Assembly (NCBI GenBank): GCA_023386955.1
Contig: JAEWIS010000008.1
Span: 1-64,000 of the forward strand
Reading direction: 5' to 3'
Length of the DNA stretch: 64,000 nt
Source of the DNA: Bacillota bacterium
GTDB lineage: Bacteria > Bacillota > Bacilli > Paenibacillales > NBRC-103111
The notes under the pieces are model-generated. The model made no database searches. It was not told the DNA's origin and worked only from the letters and a program-made list of their open reading frames with translations. Positions 26,353 through 34,928 of the stretch are shown here, in pieces. The position numbers and the translations under genes were made by a program. Numbering within the stretch: the first letter of the stretch is position 1; each line of letters begins with the position of its first letter.

Positions 26353-26454
26353 CTGATTAACAAAAGAGTAATGCGTGTGGTCGTATGGCTGATGATTGCC
26401 GCCATGCTGTTTTCAACGGTTATGTATCTGGTTGCGGCGTTCACCGGGATCTAA
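26353..26454 (+). CDS. Stressosome-associated small membrane protein (Prli42-like)
   Basis: A 33-codon frame reads LINKRVMRVVVWLMIAAM and ends LVAAFTGI: a basic N-terminus and one transmembrane helix, the layout of Prli42, the membrane peptide that anchors the stressosome in Listeria. An AAGGAG (26338-26343) stands 9 bases before CTG 26353, which keeps the conserved NKRV motif; the first ATG is 26371 and would give only 27 residues without a placed site. A rare CTG or ATT start is therefore implied. It is followed by the structured repeat at 26482-26626. Confidence 0.7.
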   Translation: MINKRVMRVVVWLMIAAMLFSTVMYLVAAFTGI

Positions 26455-26481
26455 GACTGACTGACGGAGTGGTTTTTGATC

Positions 26482-26626
26482 AACCATATTCTACAACAAG
26501 AACGGAGGGATAGGTTGTGAAAGTTTTCCGCAAGGAAAACTGGCTTCGGATCAAGGCCGACAAAACGTGTTTGAGCTTCCAAGCCAAGCCTATCCCGGTA
26601 GTGTATGTTGCCGAGTGAATATGGTT
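26482..26626 (+). repeat. Structured repeat, copy 2 (inverted relative to copy 1)
   Basis: The arms AACCATATTC/GAATATGGTT, CAACA/TGTTG and GGGATAGG/CCTATCCC enclose AGTTTTCC-GCAA-GGAAAACT. It matches copy 1 (14994-15208, other strand) over both flanks but lacks about 58 internal bases. In the outer arm, ATCC/GGAT of copy 1 is AACC/GGTT here, a compensatory change. It fills the space between the Prli42-like gene and the stop codon of bkdB. A short frame, KVFRKENWLR and onward, with a GGAGGG site lies inside. Confidence 0.75.
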
Positions 26627-26632
26627 TCACTC

Positions 26633-27979
26633 CTAGTACAGCTTCGTATCCAGGTTGTAGCCCTCCAGGTTTTCCTTCACCCGCTGCAGGAAACGACCGC
26701 AGATAACACCGTCAAGAATCCGGTGGTCCAACGACAGGCACAGGTTCACCATGGACCTGACTGCAATCATGTCGTTGATGACTACCGGCTTTTTGACGAT
26801 GGATTCGAAGGTCAGAATCGCCGCCTGGGGATAGTTCACAATCGGGTAAGACAGAATGGAACCGAAGGAGCCGGTATTATTGACGGTGAAGGTGCCGCCT
26901 ACCATATCATCCGGCGTCAGCTTGCCGGCCCGTGCTTTTTTGCCGAGCTGATCCATTTCCTGCGCCAATCCGGCAATATTCTTCTGGTCCGCTTTTTTGA
27001 TGACCGGAGTCAGCACCGAATCCTCCGTGCCCACTGCCAGTGAAACATTTATATCCCGCTTGACGATGATTTTGTCTACCGCCCAAACGGAGTTCAGGAT
27101 TGGATAGTCCTTGATGGCATTGACCACTGCCTTGATCAAAAATGGCAAATAAGTCAGGTTGATGCCCTCCTGGCGGGCAAAATCATCCTTCAGCTTGCTG
27201 CGCAGCACCACCAGATTGGTGACATCCACCTCGATCATGGTCCAGGCATGGGGAATTTCCGAAACGCTTTGGCGCATGTTCCGGGCAATTGCATTCCGGA
27301 TAGGGGTCACGTCAATGTAATATTCCCGCTGGTTGCTTGACTCCGTCACCACCTGGGGCAGCAAGGGTGTAGGCGGATCCTGGGATAGATGAATACCGGA
27401 GGAACGCACGTCCTGTGATGCAGCCGGAACAGGCGCCACAACAGCTGCAGGAACCGCAGCAGCAGGCTTGGAAACCTCCTGGCGTCCGGCTGCAGGACGT
27501 TTGCCGCCCGCCACGTAAGCCAGCACATCCTTGCGGGTAATTCTGCCGCCTAGGCCTGTGCCCTCCACCTCGGACAGCTCCACTCCATGCTCCGCCGCCA
27601 GCGTCAGAACCGCAGGGGAAAACCGGGAGCGCAGGCTTTCTCCTGCGGCTGTATGTGTGCCGCCGCCAGATTCTGTCTGACCGGCAGCCCCCTTAACGGA
27701 AGCTCCTGCTGCACCTGAGACAGAACCCGGCTCGGCGATTAGGCAGATGGCCTCCCCTACCGCCGCCGTGCGGCCTTCCTCCACTAAGAGTTCCAGAATG
27801 GTGCCTTCTACAGGAGAAGGCATTTCCACATTCACCTTCTCTGTGATCAGCTCACAGATGACATCGTATTGCTGCACATAATCACCGGGCTTTTTCAGCC
27901 ACTTGCCGACTGTCGCCGATACCAGGCTCTCCGCCAGATGCGGCACCGGCACAGGCGTGCCTTTATTCAATTGGGTCAT
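26633..27979 (-). CDS. bkdB: Branched-chain 2-oxoacid dehydrogenase E2 (dihydrolipoyl acyltransferase)
   Basis: The 448-residue E2 has one lipoyl domain with the lysine in ELITEKVNVEMPSP, a subunit-binding domain (SPAVLTLAAEHGVELSEVEG), Pro/Ala-rich linkers and a catalytic domain ending SLDHRILDGVICG (HxxxDG). It transfers branched acyl groups (isobutyryl, isovaleryl, 2-methylbutyryl) to CoA, which then prime branched-chain fatty acids. ATG 27979 with GGGAGG is chosen over a TTG just upstream. A 51-bp palindrome separates it from bkdAB. The gene order lpdV-bkdAA-bkdAB-bkdB equals B. subtilis. Confidence 0.93.
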   Translation of the reverse strand: MTQLNKGTPVPVPHLAESLVSATVGKWLKKPGDYVQQYDVICELITEKVNVEMPSPVEGTILELLVEEGRTAAVGEAICLIAEPGSVSGAAGASVKGAAGQTESGGGTHTAAGESLRSRFSPAVLTLAAEHGVELSEVEGTGLGGRITRKDVLAYVAGGKRPAAGRQEVSKPAAAVPAAVVAPVPAASQDVRSSGIHLSQDPPTPLLPQVVTESSNQREYYIDVTPIRNAIARNMRQSVSEIPHAWTMIEVDVTNLVVLRSKLKDDFARQEGINLTYLPFLIKAVVNAIKDYPILNSVWAVDKIIVKRDINVSLAVGTEDSVLTPVIKKADQKNIAGLAQEMDQLGKKARAGKLTPDDMVGGTFTVNNTGSFGSILSYPIVNYPQAAILTFESIVKKPVVINDMIAVRSMVNLCLSLDHRILDGVICGRFLQRVKENLEGYNLDTKLY

Positions 27980-28034
27980 TGCCCTGTTACCTCCCAAGTG
28001 CCTAAATTTCCCTGCAAACCAATTATCGCGGGCT

Positions 28035-28085
28035 CCCCCAAAAGTACCCGGCTTTAACTACGAAGCTTCACTTCACTTTTGGGGG
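28035..28085. repeat. 51-bp palindromic repeat, copy B (between bkdAB and bkdB)
   Basis: CCCCCAAAAGT and ACTTTTGGGGG form a perfect 11-bp stem with CTACGAAGC in the loop. It is the same length and pattern as copy A in the 16S leader (202-252), with compensatory changes in the stem. In the bkd mRNA it would be a strong hairpin between the E1-beta and E2 genes, without a T-tract. Confidence 0.72.
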
Positions 28086-28091
28086 ATTGCT

Positions 28092-29072
28092 TTAAATTTC
28101 AGCCAGCCGCAGCATGGCTTCCTTCACCTTGTCCGGGTTCAGCAGGAAGAACTTCTCGATGGTAGGCGCCATCCCCACTGCCGGGATGTCCGCTCCACAT
28201 AAGCGCATAATAGGGGCATCCAGCTCATAGAACATTTCCTCCGAAATGATGGCAGACACCTCCGCTCCAACTCCACCGGTTTTATTATCCTCATGGATAA
28301 TCAATACCTTGCCGGTTTTGCGGGCGGCTTCCAGGATTCCCTCCTTGTCCAGAGGCTGCAGCGTCCGCAGGTCCAGAACATGGGCGCTGACACCCGATGC
28401 CGCCAGCTCCTCCGCCGCCTTCAACGCATAGTGGACCGTCAGGCCGTAGGAGATAATGGTAATATCCTCTCCTTCACGGACCACCTTGGCTTTGCCGATG
28501 GGAACGATATAGTCCTCCTCCGGCACATCACCGCTGATGGACAGATAGCACTTCTTATGCTCGAAGAACAGCACAGGGTCCTCGTCCCGGATGGCCGCCT
28601 TCATCAGCCCCTTGGCATCGTACGGATTGGAGGGGGCCACAATCTTCAAGCCCGGCGTCCCGAAGAAGATGGATTCCGGACATTGGGAATGGTACAAGGC
28701 ACCGCCGCCGGTAGCTCCATAAGGAGCCCGGATTACGACAGGACAATTCCAGTCGCCGTTGGAGCGGTAGCGGATTTTGGCCGCTTCGCTGATAATCTGG
28801 TTGGTGGCCGGCAGGATAAAATCGGCAAACTGCATCTCCGCCACAGGCCTCATGCCGTACATGGCCGCTCCGATGGCGACCCCGGCGATAGCCGACTCCG
28901 CCAGAGGCGTATCCAGCACACGGTCTGCACCGTACAGGTCTCGCAGCCCTTTGGTGGCGTTCAGCACACCGCCCTTGCCCACATCCTCGCCCAGAACGAA
29001 GACGGAGCTGTCCCGGCGCATTTCCTCCTGCATGGCAGAGCGGATGCCCTCCAGATACGTAATTACAGCCAT
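28092..29072 (-). CDS. bkdAB: Branched-chain 2-oxoacid dehydrogenase E1, beta subunit
   Basis: The 326-residue E1-beta has the same fold as PdhB: FVLGEDVGKGGVLNAT, LDTPLAESAIAGVAIGAAM and DAPIMRLCGADIPAV near the C-terminus. Placement between bkdAA (10-bp overlap) and bkdB assigns it to the branched-chain complex. It decarboxylates 2-oxoisovalerate and related acids with BkdAA. A hairpin repeat follows its stop codon. Confidence 0.93.
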   Translation of the reverse strand: MAVITYLEGIRSAMQEEMRRDSSVFVLGEDVGKGGVLNATKGLRDLYGADRVLDTPLAESAIAGVAIGAAMYGMRPVAEMQFADFILPATNQIISEAAKIRYRSNGDWNCPVVIRAPYGATGGGALYHSQCPESIFFGTPGLKIVAPSNPYDAKGLMKAAIRDEDPVLFFEHKKCYLSISGDVPEEDYIVPIGKAKVVREGEDITIISYGLTVHYALKAAEELAASGVSAHVLDLRTLQPLDKEGILEAARKTGKVLIIHEDNKTGGVGAEVSAIISEEMFYELDAPIMRLCGADIPAVGMAPTIEKFFLLNPDKVKEAMLRLAEI

Positions 29073-30091
29073 TGTCCCGTCCCCTCCCCGGCCTGCTCCA
29101 GATAAACATGCTTCAGCGCGTCCTCAGGCAGTGCATACGGAGCCTGGTCCGCATATTGTGTAGCGTCGTTGATCTCCGCCGTAATTTCCTTCTGGAGCGC
29201 CGCTTCCTTATCGTCATCCCACAAGCCGCATTCCGCCAGATACTGCCTGAAGCGGGGAAGCCCGTCCTTCGAACGGTTTTCCTCCACTTCCTCCTTGGTC
29301 CGGTAGAGCATATCATCATCCGATGTGGAGTGCGGGGAAATCCGGTACATCATGGCTTCAATCAAGGTCGGCCCTTCGCCGCGGATTGCGCGGCTGCGCG
29401 CTTCGCTGACCACCCTGTAGACCTCCAGCGCGTCATTGCCGTCTACCCGGACGCCTTCCATGCCATAGCCCTTGGCCCGGTCCACCACACGACCGCCCAA
29501 TTGGCGGGAGGTGGGCACCGAAATGGCATACTGGTTGTTTTGGCACATGAGGATCATCGGCAGCTTGTGCACTCCGGCAAAGTTGGACCCTTCATGGAAA
29601 TCCCCCTGGTTGCTGGAGCCTTCCCCGAAGGTAACCCAAGAGACTCCGGGTTCCCCGCGCATTTTTTTGGTCAGGGCAATGCCTGCCGCATGGGGCACCT
29701 GGGTCGTCACCGGACTGGAGCCCGTCACGATATTCAGGCGTTTGCAGCCGAAGTGTCCAGGCATCTGGCGGCCGCCGCTGTTGGGGTCCTCCGCCTTGGC
29801 AAACACGGAGAGCATCAGCTCCCGCATGGTCATGCCTACCGTCAGCACAAACCCGTAATCCCGGTAATATGGCAAAAATACGTCTTCATCTGTATGAAGG
29901 GCGGTTGCCGCCGCCACCTGCGCGGCCTCCTGCCCGATTCCCGACACGTGAAAAGCAATCTTGCCCGAGCGCTGCAGCAGAAAGGAGCGTTCGTCGAACT
30001 TTCTGGCCCGCATCATGTTGCGGTACATGCCGGTGACAGCGTCATCCGTCAGTCCCAACGAGCGGTGCTTGAAGATTTGTCCGATTGACAT
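29063..30091 (-). CDS. bkdAA: Branched-chain 2-oxoacid dehydrogenase E1, alpha subunit
   Basis: The 342-residue thiamine-diphosphate-binding E1-alpha has TFGEGSSNQGDFHEGSNFAGVH; the usual GDG is GEG here, as in many branched-chain E1 proteins. MYRISPHSTSDDD is the phospho-loop equivalent. AGGAGGAATT precedes the ATG. A consensus promoter with two FapR-like operators lies in the 137 bp between lpdV and this gene, so E1 and E2 can be expressed separately from lpdV. Confidence 0.93.
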   Translation of the reverse strand: MSIGQIFKHRSLGLTDDAVTGMYRNMMRARKFDERSFLLQRSGKIAFHVSGIGQEAAQVAAATALHTDEDVFLPYYRDYGFVLTVGMTMRELMLSVFAKAEDPNSGGRQMPGHFGCKRLNIVTGSSPVTTQVPHAAGIALTKKMRGEPGVSWVTFGEGSSNQGDFHEGSNFAGVHKLPMILMCQNNQYAISVPTSRQLGGRVVDRAKGYGMEGVRVDGNDALEVYRVVSEARSRAIRGEGPTLIEAMMYRISPHSTSDDDMLYRTKEEVEENRSKDGLPRFRQYLAECGLWDDDKEAALQKEITAEINDATQYADQAPYALPEDALKHVYLEQAGEGTGQWL

Positions 30092-30148
30092 CAGGAGAAT
30101 TCCTCCTCGTAAAATAGGCTTTGGTCTAAGCCTGTTTTTTGGCCCAAT

Positions 30149-30165
30149 TTAATACCTGGTACTAA
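30149..30165. promoter_or_regulatory. FapR-like operator downstream of the bkdAA promoter
   Basis: TTAATACCTGGTACTAA is a 17-bp near-palindrome (complement TTAGTACCAGGTATTAA) of the form known for FapR, the malonyl-CoA-sensing repressor of lipid synthesis genes (TTAGTACCTxGTACTAA type). It lies about 20 bp downstream of the -10, where bound repressor would block transcription. Confidence 0.65.
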
Positions 30166-30182
30166 GACTTGGGCTTATGGCT

Positions 30183-30211
30183 ATTATAGCTTTTTTCAAG
30201 GAGGATTACAA
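30183..30211 (-). promoter_or_regulatory. Sigma-A promoter of bkdAA
   Basis: TTGTAA (30206-30211) and TATAAT (30183-30188) on the minus strand with a 17-bp spacer, about 90 bp upstream of the bkdAA start. The -35 overlaps a second, weaker FapR-like site at 30206-30222. Confidence 0.7.
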
Positions 30212-30222
30212 TCAGGTACTGA
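30206..30222. promoter_or_regulatory. Second, weaker FapR-like site over the bkdAA -35
   Basis: On the minus strand TCAGTACCTGATTGTAA matches the FapR-type 17-mer at about 13 positions, and its last six bases are the -35 hexamer. Together with 30149-30165 it brackets the promoter. Confidence 0.4.
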
Positions 30223-30228
30223 TGCGTG

Positions 30229-31650
30229 TTAAGCGTTGATCATTCTCCCGTCCACAGCCAGCATGGCTTCGGCCAAAGCCTCGGACATGGTGGGATGGGG
30301 ATGGATGACAGAGCCGACTTCCCAGGGAGTGGCGTTCAAGAGCTGTGCCAGGGCAGCCTCGGAGATTAAATCCGTTACTTGGGCGCCGATCATATGCACC
30401 CCGAGGATATCCCCCGACTCCTTGTCGGCTACAACCTTCACGAAACCGTCCGCATCCCCGTGGACCAGCGCTTTGCCCAAGGCCTTGAAGCTGAATTTGC
30501 CCGTTTTAACTGTGTACCCCTTCTCCATAGCCTGAACCTCCGTCCAGCCTACACTGGCAATCTCCGGACGCCCGTACACACAGCGGGGGATCAGGTGGTC
30601 GGCATAACCGGCAGGCTTCATCCCGGCAAAATGCTCTACCGCCAGAATCCCTTCATGGCTGGCCGCATGGGCAAGCTGCATGCCTCCGATTACATCGCCG
30701 ATGGCGTAAATATGGGATTCGGCGGTCTGCATCCACTCATTGACCCGGATGACACCCCGCTCCACTTTCACATCGGTATTTTCCAAACCAAGCCCTTCCA
30801 CATTAGCCTGCCGTCCCACACTCACCAGGACACGTTCACAGCCAAGCTCCAGCATCTCCCCGTTCCGCTCCGCCTTCAAGGTTACGCCTCGCCCATCCTT
30901 CACGACGGTTTCCGCCAGCACCTGAGCACCGGTTATTACCTTGATGCCGCGCTTTTTGAACAGGCGCTCCAGCTCCTTGGAAATGTCCGCATCCTCATAA
31001 GGGACAAGCCGCGGGCCATATTCCACAATCGTGACCTCTACACCAAAATCATGGAGAAGGGAGGCCCATTCCACACCAATGACACCGCCCCCGATGATCA
31101 GTATCGTACGGGGCAGGGTTTCCATCTGGAGAGCATGATCACTGTTGAGGATAAGCTCCCCGTCCGTTTCGAGTCCGGGCAGCTGGCGCGGACGGGAGCC
31201 GGTAGCCAGAATCAGCTGCGCCGGCACCAGATTCTCCGTTTCCCCGTCGGGCAGCTCTACAGCCACCGCACCGCTGCGCGGCGAAAAAATGGAAGGTCCG
31301 ATGACCCTGCCATTACCGGTGTATACGTCGATTTTATTCTTTTTCATCAAAAATTGAACGCCCTTATGCAGCTGGTCCACAATATTCTGTTTACGCTCCA
31401 GCACCTTGGGAAAATGAACGGACACGCAGCCGGCGGTTATGCCGAAGCTTTCGGATTCCCGCATGGCATGGGCCAGCTCCGCACTGCGCAGCAGCGCCTT
31501 GGTGGGGATACATCCCCGGTGAAGACAGGTTCCTCCCAGCTTGTCCCGCTCCACAATGGCAACGGATTTGCCCAGCTGGGCTGCCCGGATCGCCGCCACA
31601 TATCCGCCGGTGCCGCCTCCCAGCACCACCACATCATATTGCTTTGTCAT
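30229..31650 (-). CDS. lpdV: Dihydrolipoyl dehydrogenase (E3) of the branched-chain complex
   Basis: The 473-residue FAD/NAD-dependent E3 has [17 protein letters not shown], the active disulfide in GGTCLHRGCIPTKAL, an NAD motif GGGVIGVEWA and the C-terminal HPHPTMSEAL. ATG 31650 is chosen because GGAGGG precedes it. It is the first bkd gene and is separated from bkdAA by 137 bp with an internal promoter. This is the second E3 of the window; the two proteins are clearly distinct in sequence. Confidence 0.92.
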   Translation of the reverse strand: MTKQYDVVVLGGGTGGYVAAIRAAQLGKSVAIVERDKLGGTCLHRGCIPTKALLRSAELAHAMRESESFGITAGCVSVHFPKVLERKQNIVDQLHKGVQFLMKKNKIDVYTGNGRVIGPSIFSPRSGAVAVELPDGETENLVPAQLILATGSRPRQLPGLETDGELILNSDHALQMETLPRTILIIGGGVIGVEWASLLHDFGVEVTIVEYGPRLVPYEDADISKELERLFKKRGIKVITGAQVLAETVVKDGRGVTLKAERNGEMLELGCERVLVSVGRQANVEGLGLENTDVKVERGVIRVNEWMQTAESHIYAIGDVIGGMQLAHAASHEGILAVEHFAGMKPAGYADHLIPRCVYGRPEIASVGWTEVQAMEKGYTVKTGKFSFKALGKALVHGDADGFVKVVADKESGDILGVHMIGAQVTDLISEAALAQLLNATPWEVGSVIHPHPTMSEALAEAMLAVDGRMINA

Positions 31651-31849
31651 ACGCGGTCCCTCCAGAAAATTAATCATCACCTAAGCATACACTATTGGGA
31701 ATTGTAAGCAAACTCCGCCTCATTTTATTCTTTTTTTCAAGGGGAATTCTGGTATAAAATAACCTTATAGCATCTCTCACTCCCGGACCCCCATGTCTGG
31801 TATGATAGAGGCAATAACCTTCATTTTTTGATGCGATAGGAGTGGTCCC

Positions 31850-33262
31850 ATGCTGACCGCCAATCCGGAATTCCGCACCGAAACCGACCTTTTGGGCTCC
31901 TTATCCCTTCCGGCGGACGCTTTATACGGCATCCACACCCGGCGGGCTATGGACAATTTTCCTGTCAGCGGCAGGCCGGTGAATCCCCGCCTGATCTCGG
32001 CTATCGTTCTGGTGAAACAAGCTGCGGCCATGGCCAATCGAAAACTGGGGCTCCTGCCGGCGGATGTGGCCGATGCCATCCTACATGCCTGCACCCAGGT
32101 GCTGGCCGGTGATTACAAAAGCGCTTTTCCCGTTGACGCCCTCCAGGGCGGAGCAGGCACCTCCACCAACATGAATGTGAACGAGGTGCTGGCCAACCTG
32201 GCCATCCTCCGGCTGGGCGGAACCCCCGGAGAATATAGCCGGGTTCATCCTCTAGATCATGTGAACCTGGGGCAATCCACCAATGATGTGTATCCCACCG
32301 CCCTGCGCATCGCAGCCATCCGTTTGCTCCGGCCATTGGCCAATGCCTTTGCTTCACTCCAGGAAGCGCTCCAGGAAAAAGAGGAGGCCTTCGCCCATGT
32401 GCTGAGGCTGGGGAGGACCCAGTTGATGGACGCCCTGCCGATGACCACCGGACAAGGCTTCGGGGCTTACGCCAAGGCTATTTCCCGGGACCGCTGGCGG
32501 CTCTACAAGGTGGAGGAGCGGCTGCGGGAGGTGAATATCGGCGGAACCGCCATCGGTACAGGGCTGAATGCGCCTCTGAAATACACCTTTACCGTAACCG
32601 AGCTTCTTCAGGAGCTTTCCGGGCTGGGACTGGCCCGCAGCGAGTTCCCTATGGACCCCACCCAGAACATGGACGTGTTCGTGGAGGTGTCTGGCCTGCT
32701 GAAAGCGGCGGCGGTTAATCTGTTGAAGATATCAGGTGATCTGCGGCTCTTAGCCTCCGGTCCCGCCGGAGGCCTGGGTGAGTTGAAGCTGCCCGCCGTA
32801 CAGGCCGGCTCCTCCATTATGCCGGGCAAGGTAAACCCGGTTATGGCCGAAATGACAGGCCAAACAGCCATGCGCGTCATCGCCAATGATACAGCTATCA
32901 CGCTGGCTGCCATGAACGGGCAATTGGAGCTGAACGCCTTCTCGCCTCTGATTGCGGAATCGCTTCTGGAATCGCTGGAAGTGCTTACAAGCGCTGTGAC
33001 CCTTTTCGAGGAAAAGTGTATCCGCGGGCTGGAAGCAAACGCCGCCGTATCCGCTGCGCGGGTAGAAATGTCCTCCGCCTTGGCCACGGCACTGGTAGAT
33101 TATATCGGCTACGAAGCCGCGGCGCGCATCGCCAAACAAGCGCAGTCCGAGGGCATTCCCGTTCGGGAAGCCCTCATCCGCGAAGGCTTGATGACCGCCC
33201 AGGAGGCAGAGCGGGTCCTGAGCCCGCGCCAAATTACCAAACCCGGAATTCCGGGCAAATGA
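31850..33262 (+). CDS. aspA: Aspartate ammonia-lyase
   Basis: The 470-residue enzyme belongs to the fumarase II/aspartase family: signature GSSIMPGKVNPV, with NLGQSTNDVYPT and GGTAIGTGLNA. It deaminates aspartate to fumarate and ammonia. Fumarase C is the main alternative; pairing with hydF, 16 bp downstream, argues for aspartase, because aspA-like genes recur in hydrogenase-maturation clusters. GGAGTGG precedes the ATG. It diverges from lpdV and appears to start an operon with hydF and the coiled-coil gene. Confidence 0.85.
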   Translation: MLTANPEFRTETDLLGSLSLPADALYGIHTRRAMDNFPVSGRPVNPRLISAIVLVKQAAAMANRKLGLLPADVADAILHACTQVLAGDYKSAFPVDALQGGAGTSTNMNVNEVLANLAILRLGGTPGEYSRVHPLDHVNLGQSTNDVYPTALRIAAIRLLRPLANAFASLQEALQEKEEAFAHVLRLGRTQLMDALPMTTGQGFGAYAKAISRDRWRLYKVEERLREVNIGGTAIGTGLNAPLKYTFTVTELLQELSGLGLARSEFPMDPTQNMDVFVEVSGLLKAAAVNLLKISGDLRLLASGPAGGLGELKLPAVQAGSSIMPGKVNPVMAEMTGQTAMRVIANDTAITLAAMNGQLELNAFSPLIAESLLESLEVLTSAVTLFEEKCIRGLEANAAVSAARVEMSSALATALVDYIGYEAAARIAKQAQSEGIPVREALIREGLMTAQEAERVLSPRQITKPGIPGK

Positions 33263-33278
33263 AAGGGGAAGCCGGATC

Positions 33279-34511
33279 ATGAGCATGAACTCAACCCCCC
33301 GGTCCAATCGCGTCCACATCGCCCTGTTCGGCAAGCGGAATGCGGGAAAGTCCAGTCTGATCAACGCGATAACCAAGCAGGAAACCGCTGTGGTTTCGCC
33401 TGTGAAGGGAACCACTACCGATCCTGTCTATAAATCCATGGAACTTCTGCCGCTGGGTCCGGTGGTCTTTATTGACACGGCAGGGCTTGACGATGAAGGG
33501 GAGCTTGGCGAGCTCCGGAAGCGCAAGACGCTGGAGGTAGTGGAAAAAACCGATCTGGCTCTCCTGGTGGTGGACGCGGAGGAAGGCTTAAGCGATTTTG
33601 ACATATCCTTAGCGGCTTATCTGCGTCAGAAGAAGATCCCTTCGTTGGGCGTTCTGAACAAAATTGATTTGGAAGCGGGCTCTGAGCCGCTTCTGAAGGA
33701 AATGCGGGAAAAACTTGAGCTTTCAGTGTATGCCGTCTCCGCAGCCAGCGGCAAAGGCATCAACGAGCTGCGCAAGGCGATGGGGGAAGCAGTTCCGGAT
33801 GAGGAGGACAAGTTTAAGATTGTAGGGGATCTGGTGCGGCCCGGGGATTTTGTGGTCCTGGTGACTCCCATCGATAAGGCGGCTCCTAAGGGAAGGCTCA
33901 TTCTCCCCCAGCAGCAGACCATCCGGGATATCCTGGAGGCGGATGCCATCGCAGTGGTGACCAAGGAATATGAATTGAAGGAGACCTTGGAGCGCCTTGG
34001 AACCAAACCCGCTTTGGTGATTACCGACTCCCAAGCGTTCTTGAAGGTGGCAGCAGATACGCCAAAGGATGTTCCCCTGACCTCCTTCTCCATTTTATTT
34101 GCCAGGCACAAGGGGGATTTGGCGGAGCTGGTCCGCGGGGCCCGTGCGCTGGACAAGCTCCAGGACGGGGATAAAATTCTGGTGGCCGAGGCCTGCACCC
34201 ACCACCAGCAATCCGACGATATCGGCCGGGTCAAAATCCCCCGTTGGATCCGTCAGAATACGGGCAAGGAGCTTCATTTCGAACATGCCAGCGGCTACAC
34301 CTTCCCGGGCAATATTACCGATTATTCGCTTATCGTCCATTGCGGCTCGTGTATGCTCAACCGGAGATCGATGCTGCACAGGATTGCCCAGGCGGTGGAT
34401 GCCGGCGTCCCCATTGTCAATTACGGGGTGCTGATTGCGTATGTACAGGGAATTTTCCCGCGCGCCATCGATATGTTTCCCTTAGCCCGGTTGGAATGGG
34501 ACGAAGCCTGA
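33279..34511 (+). CDS. hydF: [FeFe]-hydrogenase H-cluster maturation GTPase HydF
   Basis: The 410-residue protein has an N-terminal GTPase domain (GKRNAGKSSLINAI, DTAGLDDEGE, LNKIDLE) and a C-terminal cluster domain with the HydF pattern: CTH, 45 residues, then HCGSC, ligating a [4Fe-4S] cluster. HydF is the scaffold on which the diiron subcluster is assembled before transfer to HydA. HydE, HydG and HydA are not in this window. AAGGGGAAG precedes the ATG. The full set of HydF motifs makes the call firm. Confidence 0.94.
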   Translation: MSMNSTPRSNRVHIALFGKRNAGKSSLINAITKQETAVVSPVKGTTTDPVYKSMELLPLGPVVFIDTAGLDDEGELGELRKRKTLEVVEKTDLALLVVDAEEGLSDFDISLAAYLRQKKIPSLGVLNKIDLEAGSEPLLKEMREKLELSVYAVSAASGKGINELRKAMGEAVPDEEDKFKIVGDLVRPGDFVVLVTPIDKAAPKGRLILPQQQTIRDILEADAIAVVTKEYELKETLERLGTKPALVITDSQAFLKVAADTPKDVPLTSFSILFARHKGDLAELVRGARALDKLQDGDKILVAEACTHHQQSDDIGRVKIPRWIRQNTGKELHFEHASGYTFPGNITDYSLIVHCGSCMLNRRSMLHRIAQAVDAGVPIVNYGVLIAYVQGIFPRAIDMFPLARLEWDEA

Positions 34512-34604
34512 TGATTACTTTCTTTAGGGAAGAATGCCGCATCCGCAGATATGGCATCCTAAATATGTGCTTTGCGCATTCGTCCCATAAGGAGGAGACC
34601 ATCC

Positions 34605-34889
34605 ATGACCGAATATCTTCAGCACCAGCAGCGACTGGAGCATGTGCTCACAAGCGTCAACGAAGCCATTCACGAGCTCAATCAAGCCCGGGAGGAAGCG
34701 GCTAAAGCTCAAAACTCCGCGGATCCGGAGGACCGACGTCATGCGTGGGCCAAGCTGGAGCAAGCGGAGCGCCGGGCGGCTGAGGCCAAGACCCAGCTGA
34801 TGTCCGAAGCGAACAGCTCCCAGGAGCAGCAGGTGCTGCAGAATCTTCAGGAGCTGGAGGATGCCATTTCCAGCGCCCGCCAATATTAG
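34605..34889 (+). CDS. Small coiled-coil hypothetical protein
   Basis: The 94-residue protein is almost entirely helical and charged: Glu, Gln, Ala and Arg in heptad-like order (LEHVLTSVNEAIHELNQARE; LEQAERRAAEAKTQLMSE). There is no membrane segment, Cys or known motif. ATG 34605 follows AAGGAGGAG. It lies 93 bp after hydF on the same strand and before a terminator, so it may share that transcript, but nothing in it points to hydrogenase maturation. I do not recognise the family. Confidence 0.75.
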   Translation: MTEYLQHQQRLEHVLTSVNEAIHELNQAREEAAKAQNSADPEDRRHAWAKLEQAERRAAEAKTQLMSEANSSQEQQVLQNLQELEDAISSARQY

Positions 34890-34928
34890 TCTCTATCAGG
34901 ATAGATCGTGAAGGGATCCACACACAGC

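Noticed and set aside
30379..31707. 442-codon plus-strand frame opposite lpdV
   Set aside because: Antisense shadow of a well-recognised enzyme; no ribosome binding site or protein motif.
31651..31849. Fnr/Crp-like site before aspA-hydF
   Set aside because: An anaerobic control site was expected for hydF, but no TGTGA-N6-TCACA-like dyad or well-spaced promoter was found.
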